Assembly: GCF_020360975.1 (NCBI RefSeq)
Contig: NW_025408684.1
Location: forward strand, 558,001-622,000
Length of the DNA stretch: 64,000 nucleotides
Direction: 5' to 3'
DNA from: Hirsutella rhossiliensis
Taxonomy: Eukaryota > Ascomycota > Sordariomycetes > Hypocreales > Ophiocordycipitaceae
The position numbers and the translations under genes were made by a program. This document shows, in pieces, positions 1-10,051 of the stretch. Every line of letters starts with the position of its first letter. Positions within the stretch are counted from its first letter, which is position 1. The notes under the pieces were generated by a model. The model made no database searches. It saw nothing but the letters and a program-made list of their open reading frames with translations, and was not told the DNA's origin.

Positions 1-746
1 AGACGAGATAGGACGAGAGGGTGCGGCGCGAGGCCATGACTGCCCGTGGCGTCTGCCTCGACCTCCAGCGAGGGAGGCCAAGAGCTCGCGTCGTCCGGCA
101 CAGCCCAAGCGACGCCATGGAGAAGACGTGTGGCTCGGACAAAAGGGGTCCGAGACCGATGTGAGTGTCGACTATTCCAGCTCCAACCCGGATCCGAAGG
201 AGGGACGAGGCCGGCAAGCGATCGATTCACGAGAGGGGAGTTGTCGAGGCCCTGAGGGCGGTGGGCGGGGCTACGCTCAACAGCGCGACGTGCGAGAGGA
301 CGTCGATTTGAGCTGGCACTAGTGAATGGTCGCAGTTGATGGCGGTTGCTTGCTGCTGCAGCTGGGTCATGAAAGTGTCGGCGTCGTCTGCAGAAAAGCA
401 AGCACAAAGGTTGGTTGAAGTTGGACTAGTACGAAGTACTGTGAGGTAGGGAAGTTGTTACTATCCGTACTCTGTAGTTGGTGTGGAGAAGCTCGCCAGG
501 GCCAATCCTGAGGGCGGCTGGGGACACCAGCAGCGCCTGCCGAGGTCTGCAGTGCGGGGGGTCGGGGTTCGGGTGCTACAGGCTGCCAGAGGTACAAAGT
601 CCAAAGTATCCGTACCCTGCCAAAACACCAACACAAACATCCAGACGCACAGCCTGTTTGCCTCCCTCGCCCTTCCCGCCCGCCAAAGAGACCGAGGAGA
701 GAAAGAAAGCGAGGGATAGACACAGTAGAGTCCAGGTCCATGCGCC
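1..746. other. Intergenic sequence upstream of apc11
   Basis: No gene can be supported here. Several open frames overlap on both strands but lack family similarity or a sensible splice structure. On the minus strand an ATG at 37 opens a short frame (MASRRTLSSYLV) that runs off the left edge. It could be the first codons of a divergent gene, but twelve residues are not enough to call it. The 350-746 part is the presumed apc11 promoter and leader. Confidence 0.5.
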
Positions 747-1278
747 ATGAAGGTCACCATCAAGGAATGGAACTCGGTCGCTACCTGGCGATGGGATATC
801 CCCGAGGACGACGTCTGCGGCATCTGCCAGGTCCACTTTGACGGGACGTGTCCAACTTGCAAATACCCGGGCGACGACTGCAGTCTGCGTGAGTGTCCCG
901 AGCCTCTCCCGTCTTCTTCACATGTCTCCAGGTCCGGTGGGAGGGGGCGGCGGACGGCGAGCATCGCGTCGCTGACGACAAGAGGGGCCTCCTCTCCTTA
1001 GTTTCGGGCAAATGCGGCCACAACTTTCACATGGTGCGTGACCTTCTCTCCCCGCCGCCCCTGGACCGGGTTCCGTTGACAAGGTCCCCTGCGCCACAGC
1101 ATTGCATCATGGAATGGATCAAGCAAGACTCGGCTCGCGGTCAATGTCCCATGTGTCGCCAGCGTACGGATGCCCTCCCCCTATCAGCGGCGCAAAAGTT
1201 ACCTGGCTAATCCGCCTTGACACAGCTTTTGAATGGGTTGATCAGGCCAACGAAGCTTCTGCATCTGCTGTGGAGTGA
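747..1278 (+). CDS. apc11: Anaphase-promoting complex subunit 11 (RING-H2 finger)
   Basis: Catalytic RING subunit of the APC/C ubiquitin ligase, which recruits the E2 and drives degradation of cyclins and securin. Four exons are predicted: 747-888, 1002-1033, 1100-1163 and 1226-1278, giving 96 residues, a normal length for Apc11. The N-terminus MKVTIKEWNSVATWRWD is the family hallmark. Zinc ligands follow in order: CGIC, CPTC, the C of PGDDC, CGHNFH, HC and CPMC. Reading through the last intron would give a false tail (RTDALPL...). Splicing 1164-1225 restores the conserved MCRQ-PFEW ending. The gene lies 0.6 kb from the 3' end of chk1 (tail to tail) and 3.6 kb from the gene for its probable partner E2, ubc11. 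Family assignment is firm; exon edges are by consensus. Confidence 0.95.
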
Positions 1279-1874
1279 GAGCATGATGGCAGATGGCTGA
1301 TCGATATGAACGTCACTCTTCGGCGTCCCATCATCTATTGCCTAGGTGCCGGACTAGCTGTCGTCGTGGGCATAGGGGAGCGCCTTTCGTACTGATTGCA
1401 CGAGTCGCCATCCCAGCAACACAGCCACGCAGGGTGCGGTCAAGACCTGCATTGCATCTCTTGGCGAAGTTTGCGGGGAAATCTGCCTGCACCGCAGCCG
1501 TCTCGCCGTGGTGCGGTGTATCACATCACATCACAACCCGGGACGGGGCTCCTCCTCGCGCCACGGATCTCTACAATTGCCCTATCAGCCGAGCCGTGGC
1601 TCCCCGTCCGTCACAGGAGCATCGCGCCTCCGGGCATTACATGTGTGGTGGTTGGCGACGGGAGAGCAATGAACAAGGCGGGGTGAGGCCCAATCATCTC
1701 GGGGTGATGCAGTAGCACGGGTGATGAAGCAGGCGCAGATTGTCAAAGCACTTTTCATTACGCCATTTTGCTATGCTAAGCTACCCAGATTACATGCACC
1801 TAATCTTGCTGTATGCTCATGACCAATGCCACGTCGCTCGTCTTGTGCGTCAGACCGGCCGGTGCCGCGCTCCT
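1279..1874. other. Convergent 3' spacer between apc11 and chk1
   Basis: About 600 bases between two genes that end towards each other. A frame at 1293-1715 is open, but its composition is basic and low-complexity and it resembles no family. I see only presumed 3' untranslated sequence. Confidence 0.6.
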
Positions 1875-3597
1875 CTAGGCGTCCGGGACGTAGACGCCGT
1901 CCTTGCATAAGACGACGACGTTCTTGAAGAAACGCCGCCACTCGAGTGGGTCGCCCTTGATCTTGATGAAACGCACGTCGAGGACCTCGCTGCCGTCGGG
2001 CAGCGGCTGCCTATCAACCTTGATCTCGCCGTGAAGGTTCTGCTGCCTCCCATCGAGGGCCTTGACCTTGATGTTGGCCACGGGGTTGCCGCCTGACAGA
2101 CTGGGCGAGACGGGGACCAGGGGCACGTTGAGCTGATGCAGCGCGTCGCTGAGCATCTGCACAAGATGGGCGGCGGGCACGTGGGAGAAGAAGCGGGTGA
2201 GGGACTCGGGCGGGCAAATGTCGCGGAAGCGGCGGGCCTGCTGCGTCAGGGTCATGGACGGGCCCGGGGTGTGGGAGAACTGCGACATGGAGGGCTCGTC
2301 GGCCAGGGTGCCGCCGAGCACGGCGCGCGGGGGGAGCGAGGCGGCGGGCGCCACCATGGAGCGCAGCACGGGCTGCTCCCAGTCCCACGCCTTGTCGCTG
2401 ATGGGCGTCTCGGGCTGCGTCGACGAGAAGTTGCCGGGGCCCGGGTCCATGTCCATGTGGTCGGGCGCGGTGGCCTGCCGCTGCGAGGCCGAGGGCGGCT
2501 GGCTCAGGTCGATGCGGAGATTCTCGAGCATCCGGGTGGCGAGGTTGATGGGGTCCGAGACCTTGCCATCGGCGGTGAGGAGCGGATTGCGGCGCGTATA
2601 CCACGGGTGTTGGCGGATCTGGGGGAACCCGAAGCGGCGGGCAGGATCGACGGACATGATGCCGCGCAAGAGGGAGAGGGCCTCGGGCGGGACCCTCTCC
2701 CAGAGGGCGTCGGTGCTGTGGCCCGAGGTGCGGATGTACTCGCCAAACTCCCAGCTGCCGGGCGACGGTTCGTCCCAGGGGGTGTTGCCGACGAGGAGGA
2801 CGAAGAGGATGACGCCACAGGACCACAGGTCGGCCAGGTCGGACGAGTACTTTGCGGCAGCGGACGTCTTCTTGTCGGCGCGGCCGCAGACGAGGATCTC
2901 GGGGGCAATGTAGGGGGGGCTGCCGCACAGGGTGGAGCTCGTCTTGCGCTGGCCCTTGTACTCGAACATGGTGGCCATGCCAAAGTCGGCGAGCTTGAGG
3001 GCGCCGTCGTGGGAGAGGAGGATGTTTTCAGGCTTGAGGTCGCGGTGGGCGACGCCCTTTGAGTGCATGAAGCTGACGCCCGAGACGAGCTGGAGGAAGT
3101 AGAGCTGGGCAATGTCCTGGCGGACGCCGACGTCGGCCTCGATCTTGTCAAAGAGGTCGCCGCCCTCCGCAAACTCCATGGCGATCCAGCGCCAGACGGG
3201 GTCCTCGCCCGAGGCAAACCACTCGATGATGTTGGGGTGCTGGCCGACGTGCGAGTGCAGCGACACCTCCATGGCCAGCTGCTTGGTGGAGATGCGGCCA
3301 TGCTTGGTGGCGTAGCCCTTGTGGATGAGCTTGACGGCGAAGACGGGCGTCGGGGAGTCGAGGGGGATGGCTTTCTTGATGCTGGGCGTAGAGAGGGCGG
3401 TCAGGAGAGGCTTGTTCTGTTGGCGCGAGGCATACGTACGAGGCGTAGGCGCCGCGGCCGACCGTCTTGGAGACGATGCGAAAGGGCAGGTCCCGCGGGA
3501 GGGGGTCTAGTTGGGACTGCCGCATCTTAGTGTCAGTCGGAGCGCGATGACGGGGGGAGTCCATGACCGTCGGACGAGCTGGCGTCATCAATGGCAT
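1875..3597 (-). CDS. chk1: Serine/threonine checkpoint kinase Chk1
   Basis: DNA-damage and replication checkpoint kinase of the CAMK group. Two exons are predicted: 3440-3597 and 1875-3381, with a 58-nt intron at 3382-3439, giving 554 residues. The first in-frame ATG after the upstream region is at 3597. Visible motifs are a glycine loop (GRGAYAS, about residues 47-53), the ATP-binding lysine in FAVK (about 70), HRDLKPEN (catalytic D about 167), DFG (about 185) and SPPYIAPE. Linker residues of about 340-430 are Ser/Pro-rich. The C-terminal 100 residues (FFSHVPAAHLVQML to GVYVPDA) match the KA1-like regulatory domain expected in Chk1. It is divergent from ubc11 across a 1.3-kb spacer. Chk2/Cds1 is excluded because there is no FHA domain. 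Confidence 0.95.
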
Positions 3598-4896
3598 GGT
3601 GTTGCGCCCTCGGTTCGAGAATGTCACCACAGACGCTGAACTTTAGGGTGCCGTGGGAGACGCACGTGCGCAAGAAGAATCTTGGGTAGAGAGAAAGAGA
3701 AGGAAGTATTGGTTGGACTCACCATGTTCGATCAAGCGAGTTGGAGCGCAAGCCTCTGGCCCTACCGAGCTTGAGGTTCCTTGCCAGCACATCAGCCGTC
3801 TGTCAGCTTCGTCAAGTCGGGCAACGAACAGGAGCGGACAGCCCCCGCCAGCCCGCCCGGGCGTAAACAACAGGCCAGATACTCCGTAGAGGCGGAAAGG
3901 AGGAGCGTGTGGCTTGGCGCGTCCCGGCGCGTCTGACCGCGTAAAGAGAAAGCATCATCAGCATCATCACACAGAGCCCGGCGGTTTGGAATGCGCTTGG
4001 TTGGTTGGTTGGCCGGCGTCTCTGCCATGCTCCCGGACCCACTCCCACCGCGCCACGGAGGACTGTGTTTTCTACCCGTCAACGCACTGTATAGCACCCC
4101 TCCCCCCCGTGCATGTCTAGACGGCTACGGAGTAGTTGCAGCGGCTTCATTGGTCGTGCTCGCTTCACCTCTCTTAGTCCAAGGACGCGCAACGAACGGG
4201 CCCTGCCTCGGGCCTCCAAATGGCTGGATCGTGACTGTTACGCCCACGAGGCTCAAGGCCTCGCCCGCGACCATGCGTGCTTGTTTGTTGTTTACTTTGG
4301 CCGGGCCCGAGGGGCACCAACACGGGCCCCGTACACACAGTGCGCATACAGCCGCGTGGGACGCCGTTGCTGCGGCAAAAATAGGACAAAACATGGCCCA
4401 AAACGAGCTGGCCGGTGCAAGCTGGCATCGCTTGTCTTTGGCGACAGCCTCCTCCCGTTGCTACTCCACAGTAAAACACTGCCTGCCAGTTCAGAGAGAA
4501 TTGCCAGCACATATACAAGCCCGGCTGTTGTCACCTGCCGCGAGCCAATCGTTCCCACGTTATCCTATTCCTTTCTGGCCTTGCCTCTGTTTCTCCTCAT
4601 CAACAACCCACCGCCTCTCCCTCCTTCATTCTTTCTCTCTCGCTTGCACACATATCCCCCCCCCCTCCTTCGCCAAACCATCCTCGCGCCCTCAAACCTC
4701 GAGTCGGGCCGCGTCTTCCCTCTGGTCACATCTCCCTTGTTGTCCGTGTCTCGCCGCTTTCAGTCCTGCTCTGCTTATCTGGACCAACTGCTCGCGACCG
4801 TACGCACGCGACCTCACGCCAACAGACACGCACACCAGCGAAACCACACCCGGTCTCGCGACACCGAAGAAGGGAGAGAGATCGCAGGGTCCGACG
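3598..4896. promoter_or_regulatory. Shared divergent promoter region of chk1 and ubc11
   Basis: This 1.3-kb spacer lies between two divergent start codons, so it must hold both promoters. The stretch 4560-4700, just upstream of ubc11, is strongly C/T-rich on the plus strand, which is common ahead of fungal transcription start sites. Two copies of the 9-mer TACGGAGTA (in either orientation) occur at 3880-3888 and 4126-4134. No protein-coding gene can be supported inside it. Confidence 0.6.
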
Positions 4897-5550
4897 ATGA
4901 ACTACGCCATGGAGGACAACCAAAACTCTGCTCCCGGCAGCGTCCAAGCCGCCAAGCTCAACGGCGCCCGCAAGGGCCCAGACTCGCACAGCGTCACCAA
5001 GAGGTCAGTCACCCGTCTCTCCTTTGGTCCTGCCGTCCCGGCCAGCGGCGCTGACCTGATCCAGGCTGCAAACCGAGCTGATGCAGCTCATGACCTCGCC
5101 CACGCCCGGCATCTCGGCGTTCCCTTCGGCCGACGGCAACCTGCTCTCCTGGACCGCCACCATCGACGGTCCCCAAGACACCCCCTACGCCGGCCTATCC
5201 TTTAAGCTGAGCTTCGCCTTTCCCTCAAACTACCCCTACGCCGCCCCGACCGTCCTCTTCAAGACGCCCATCTACCACCCAAACGTCGACTTCTCGGGCC
5301 GCATCTGCCTCGACATTCTCAAGGACAAGTGGACCGCCGCCTACAACATCCAGACGGTGCTGTTGAGCTTGCAAAGCTTGCTCGGCGAGCCCAACAAGTG
5401 CGACCCCCCTTTTCTGGCTTCGTGAGTTCTAACTGACTGTGGCGCAGCGCCTCTCCTCTAAACGGCGAGGCCGCCGAGCTCTGGGACAAGGATGCCGCCG
5501 AGTTCAAGAACAAGGTCGTGGCACGACATCGGGATGTCGAGGACGAGTGA
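4897..5550 (+). CDS. ubc11: Ubiquitin-conjugating enzyme E2 C (UBE2C/UbcH10 class)
   Basis: E2 enzyme that works with the APC/C in mitotic cyclin ubiquitination. Three exons are predicted: 4897-5003, 5065-5397 and 5448-5550, giving 180 residues. A roughly 36-residue N-terminal extension precedes the UBC fold, as in UbcH10. The frame from [12 protein letters not shown] onwards follows the E2C family closely. The HPN motif is at about 107-109, and the catalytic cysteine is C117 in [12 protein letters not shown]. The last intron sits after GEPN, and splicing gives the expected [17 protein letters not shown]. It shares its upstream spacer with chk1 and ends tail to tail with the L31 gene. The start was chosen as the first ATG in frame with the conserved exon; a second ATG lies four codons on. 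Confidence 0.95.
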
Positions 5551-6032
5551 CGACAGCCTCTCGCTAGTCTGGGGGGCATTTGTTTCGCTCGGGAGGCATG
5601 GCATGTTTGGCCACTAGGAGAACCGGAGTCTTTGGCTGTTAACCGCGGTAACTTGCCACGGGAGTTTGGATTGCATTTTTGGCGCGCCGCGTCCTGGACC
5701 TTGGACTTGCATAGGTACTGTCCGCTAGGACATACGAGAGCAATGTTATCGATGCTGGCATAGCCTCACGACGCGTTCGAGAGACATGGGCCATGAACAC
5801 CTTGTCCTTTTGTTCCTCTTCTCTTCTCCTCTCTCATCGAAAGCGCAGCTATTTCTTCGTCCGCAGGCCCGCAGAGTCGCTTCTTGATTGCCGCGCCAAT
5901 ACACGTGAAGCGGCATTGAGCGTGATTCACATTTTCCTCTGTATTTTCCGCGTGAAAAGCTAGAACAGCCGATTGCAACTCCGAAATGCCATGCCACCCT
6001 AAGAACCAGTCCCGACAGAAAGACGTCCTCAT
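5551..6032. other. Convergent 3' spacer between ubc11 and rpl31
   Basis: About 480 bases of presumed 3' untranslated sequence between two genes transcribed towards each other. No coding feature or RNA gene was recognised. Confidence 0.6.
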
Positions 6033-6610
6033 TTACTCCTCGACGATGACCGTGGGGAGGCCCTTGGGGTTCTTGACGTTCACCGCCTGCACGTAGCTGT
6101 ACAGCTTTTCCTTGGCGTCCTCCTCGTCGTTTCGTCGTCGGGAAATTCGGACGCGAAGTCTGTAGGGAACGCCCTTGATGCCGCACTCCCAGACTTTCTT
6201 ATTGAGCTGGGGGTCCAGACGGACGTCGGAGGTGCCCTAGGGAACATGATCAGTCGGGGCGTCACGTCTTGAAATCACGGTCAGCAGCACCCAGCCTATT
6301 CGAGCCGGGTGCAGATTAGGTGGCTGGATGAGCTTGCGAGAGGGTAGTCGTACCATGGCCTGGGTGGCGAAAGCCTTGATCTCCTTGATGGCGCGAGGGG
6401 CCCTCTTCTTGAAGGAAACACCGTGTAACTTTTCAACGTCCGTTAGTCGTGCCGAGTCCTGGCGCCCGTGTACCGGAATTCTCCCCATCGCGTCGGGCGG
6501 AGAAGACGTACTCTCTTGTGCATGTGAATGGTGTACTCGCGGGCGACAACGTCCGCAATGGCGGAGCGCTGAGGCTTGCCGGCAGGATTCTTTCCCTTCG
6601 TCGTCGACAT
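6033..6610 (-). CDS. rpl31: 60S ribosomal protein L31
   Basis: Component of the large cytoplasmic ribosomal subunit near the peptide exit tunnel. Three exons are predicted: 6512-6610, 6354-6428 and 6033-6236, giving 125 residues, the usual eL31 length. The conserved path is unmistakable: [17 protein letters not shown], then [17 protein letters not shown], then [19 protein letters not shown], ending in [12 protein letters not shown]. Introns at 6429-6511 and 6237-6353 both fall in phase 0 and have GTACG-type donors. The start is the ATG in front of STTKGKN. It is divergent from the Rax1-like gene and would be expected to be highly expressed. Confidence 0.97.
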
Positions 6611-7390
6611 TTCTGGTTCGGTCTCGTCAGCTTTGCGGCCTGCAGGGCGACGGAGGGGAGCGCGTGAGGCGAGGAAAAGTGACAGGCTGCAACGACGTGC
6701 GTATGGAAGAGGCGGAGGGGAATCCTGGTGGGCGCGGCTCGTACCTGCGGATCGGCTTTCACGGTCTGGCGAGGAGGAGTTGTGATGTCGAAGAGCCAAA
6801 ATCCGCAAATTCTTTGTGCGTAGGGCAGGCTCCAAGTGCGAGTGAATGGGGGGGTAGCGAGCCAATCAGAGGCACGGCACCTGAGCGACTTGGCGGCTCA
6901 CGTGATGGAAAATAAGATACTTAGCATTCCACGGCCACGGACCAGTCCACGCGAGTACGTACAGTACGTACCCTGCGGACATTACCGCAGCAGGTGCCGG
7001 GTGTTGACCGACGAACCACTTTCGCCCTTCCCCAACTCTGTTTGTTGCTCTCAAAGTCCCCCCCCAACCAACAAACCTCTGCCACCGACAACGAGGTGCC
7101 ACCCCCCCCGTGCTCTTGCGCAGCAGCGCTGCTCTCCTTTCCCTCTCGCCCACCGACGGCTGCTTCGAATCGAGCAAGGGGATCTCTGACTGCAGACAGC
7201 GGGAAATGGGAAGGCTGCTTGCGACATAGCCGTCATTAAGGAGGCCTGTGAAACCTCGTGTCGCGAGTCTGCCAGCCAGCCACTGCAATTTTCTCAACCG
7301 CCGACCGATCAATCGAAACTTCACTTCCTTTTTTTCGCACAACTCACGCCAGCAGTTGTCGCCAGCGGGCAGCAGCCCAGCGAAATCATC
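6611..7390. promoter_or_regulatory. Divergent promoter region of rpl31 and the Rax1-like gene
   Basis: A 780-base spacer between divergent starts. It holds a GTACGTACAGTACGTAC-type inverted motif near 6955-6970 and C-rich tracts at about 7055-7115 on the plus strand. Promoter function is inferred only from gene orientation. Confidence 0.5.
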
Positions 7391-8596
7391 ATGGAGAGCA
7401 CTCCCGCAAGGGCGACTCCGTCGCCGCAGCCCGATTTGTCGAGGAACCGGCTTCCCACCCTCTTCGAGGTGCTGAGCCGCCGTACCCTTCCGCCCGTTGA
7501 CCTCTTCTCCTTCTACATCTACATGCGAGACCAGCAGCGCTCGGTAGATTATCTGGATTTTTGGTTTGTCGCCTGCAATCGCTCGAGGAAACCCACATTG
7601 TTGCTGACACGCTTTTCAGGCTCGACGTGGCCCAACACATGTCGCTATGCCGTCATTATGTGCGCGAGCTTCGGCGGTCTGTACTTGTGGCCACGCCCGA
7701 TGTCGACAAGGCTGGCTCTAAGAGGTCGTCTGGGATATTGGAGAGCATGGGCGACCTAGATCACCGTGCTGCGGGCCCATCGATGTACGCAACGGAAAAG
7801 GAGAGGGACCAAGACGCTCAAATGTCGGCCTTTTTGCGTGAGGACCAAACGCACGAATCGCCCCAGAGCGGCTCCGGCGCCGTTCGACCGAGCCCGCAGT
7901 TCAGCGCGTCGCGCGATGTGACCGACTCCAACTCCCCGTCGCACACCGTCGCCCGTCAAGACATCCGAGCTTCTGCAGAGAAAATCCTGTACACGTTCCT
8001 GCTCCCGGGAGCTGAACGAGAGATCACTCTGCCCGGATCCATCACGCAGGACGTCACTGCCGCGATCGAGGACTACGGCCGCGACGACCCCGAGGTCTTT
8101 GATGTAGCTAAAGACTACGTATTTCAGGCCATGGAGAGGGACGCGTTCCCGGGTTTCCTGCGGATGAAGGCGCTGGGGAACCTGATTCCTCCCACGCTCG
8201 TGATGCGGCTCATTGTTGGCCTCATCTCCATGTTTGGCGCCTTCTGGGCCGGCTTCATTCTCATCTTCCTCGACAGGTCGCGAGCCACGAAATGCTGGGT
8301 GAGTCGGCGAATCCCCTGCTTCACGCACACGCGGTGCGGTTGCTAACACGTGTCCCCAGCTCATTCTGCCCTTCACCGTCGGCGTCTACTTCCTGGCCTC
8401 GTACCAATACTCGCTCGACCCCATCATGGCCATGATTGGCTTCAGCGAATATACGCCTTTCAACTTTTCGCGGATACGAGAGCCCTATGTCCGACAACTC
8501 CTGGCCAAGCGAGCCGCCATGGTCCTGGCAGTCACGTTCCTCATCGACGCCGCTCTCTGCGTCCTCTTCATCCTCGTGCCCGGCAAAAGGCTATGA
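7391..8596 (+). CDS. Rax1-like RGS-domain membrane protein
   Basis: Predicted regulator of G-protein signalling with a membrane anchor, resembling yeast Rax1 (bud-site selection) and the Rax1/RgsB group of Aspergillus. Three exons are predicted: 7391-7563, 7620-8298 and 8360-8596, giving 362 residues. The N-terminal part (LPTLFEVLSRRTLPPVDLFS ... DYLDFWLDVAQHMSLCRHYV) starts an RGS-like fold. It is interrupted by a Ser/Asp-rich insert at about 95-190 and resumes with ASAEKILYTFLLPGAEREITL and a segment ending in FPGFLRMKALGN. Three hydrophobic helices follow at about 275-296, 304-322 and 336-358. Splicing at 7564-7619 is needed to join DFW to LDVAQH. Family assignment is from recall; the partner G-alpha cannot be told from sequence. 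Confidence 0.82.
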
Positions 8597-9129
8597 AAGC
8601 GGCTATGGCACTCGCCGGCACCTGCTCGGCCGCGGGACGTAGAGTATCGCGCCGGCTGTCCTCCCGCATTGCCGCCTCTGGCAGATGCCGAGGGACTGAG
8701 CTCTCACGACTGTCACGACATTTGATAAGGACTACTCTTGTGTACATATACCAATTAGCGCTGGATTTTCGCATTGGGGACCAGTACCAGCCCAACATTG
8801 GGTGTTTCATTCTTCTTTTCATTTGTGTCTCCTCTGTTTTACTATTCTACTCATGTCTGCTTGCCCCGCTTAATATCGTTTGCGGGCTCCGATCATCTCT
8901 GTCTGTTTCGGAGTCCAGGGTCAACCTCGCCCATGGAAGAGCGACGACCGAGGTCTGGAAAGAGGTATAATTTTCATCTCCTTTTAGAGAAGTCTAAAAC
9001 ACCAAGCATTGGGCATATCCGTCGTCCACCGTGTCGTCTGCGTCGTGACCGGGCATGGCGATGATATGCCGAGAAAAGCAAGAAAAGAGTTGGCCAAGAA
9101 GAGCAGGGCTTGTGACGGTCGCTCGGGCA
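8597..9129. other. Convergent 3' spacer
   Basis: About 530 bases between the 3' ends of the Rax1-like gene and csn7. It contains an AT-rich stretch near 8800-8850 but nothing recognisable as a gene. Confidence 0.55.
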
Positions 9130-10051
9130 CTACATCTTCCGTTTACTGGCCCGCTTGGTCTGCTCCTCTGGCAGGTACGGCTCGTCGAGCTCCATGGTCT
9201 CGTCGACGGCAGAGCTTCCCGTTTCCAGCATTGCCCGCTTGTTGATCCCTCTCCGTGGCAGGCCGTCGCGGCTTGGCAAGTCCTGGGAATTGTCCGTGTC
9301 TCGCAGCTCACCCATCAGGCGGCGGAGCTTCTCGTCTGCCGTCTTGGTCTCCATGGCACGAACGGCGGCGGCGTAGCGTATGTCTCTGATCTGTGCCTCG
9401 AGGTCGGCAAGGGTGGTGGTACATCGATCGGACCAGGCATTGAGGGCGGCGGTCATATTGGGAATGGAGCCAGGCTGGAGATCGCGAAGAGGGGCCACGC
9501 TCGTGACCTGGACGGCCTGGCGGGCGGGGTCGAGGGTGGCATGGAGGAGGCCCTGATACACAGCCTTGATGACGAGGTCTTCGAGCTGGCGGGCCGACGA
9601 GAGGTCCAGAGCTCCCTGGAGTGAGTCGTAGGAAAGATTGGCGCGGTCGCGCGCGAGGGTCAAGAGGGACAGCTGGCGGAGCTTCAGGGCCTGGGCTTCG
9701 ACGAGGGCGGGCAGGTCGGACGCGGCGCGGTAGGTCTGGTAGGTGCCGTAGGAAAAGACGTGGAGGAGGTCGAGGTGGGGGGCGAATTCGGGGCTCTGGG
9801 CGAGGGCCTGTATCTGAGGCGTCTGGAGGAGCTCGGCGAAGACGAAGGTGTTTGGGGCCGAGGTTGCGCGGGTGATGAGGTCGGCGGCGGCGCGGGGAGA
9901 GGTGGCCGACTTGGAGAGGGCGAGGAAAGGCTGTTTAGAAAGAGGATGTCAGCCAAGCTGGCGACACACAGAGGGGGGGTTGTCAATGTGAGTCGGGTCA
10001 GAGGGTAGTTAGCTGTACCGCGAGGGCATCCAGAGCCTTGGTCTGTTCCAT
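9130..10051 (-). CDS. csn7: COP9 signalosome subunit 7 (PCI domain)
   Basis: Subunit of the COP9 signalosome, which removes Nedd8 from cullins and so tunes SCF-type ubiquitin ligases. Two exons are predicted: 10019-10051, encoding MEQTKALDALA, and 9130-9930, with an 88-nt intron at 9931-10018, giving 277 residues. The body reads as a PCI domain: helical repeats (PFLALSKSATSPRAAADLI, FAELLQTPQIQAL), then LLTLARDRANLSYDSLQGAL and the winged-helix strand LEDLVIKAVYQGLLHATLD. A C-terminal helix and a charged tail (EEQTKRASKRKM) follow. No ATG lies close enough inside exon 2, so the short first exon is needed. Csn7 is favoured over eIF3 or proteasome PCI proteins by length and by the QGLLHATLD region. 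Confidence 0.9.

Noticed and set aside
46..322. Two overlapping plus-strand open frames at the left edge
   Set aside because: Low-complexity composition, no family motif, no consistent codon bias, and the 46 frame starts with GTG. Not enough to call a gene.
4113..5205. Long plus-strand frames (313 and 404 codons) running through the ubc11 leader
   Set aside because: They cover the pyrimidine-rich leader and part of exon 1, in one case using the real frame by chance. The conserved E2 protein starts only at 4897.
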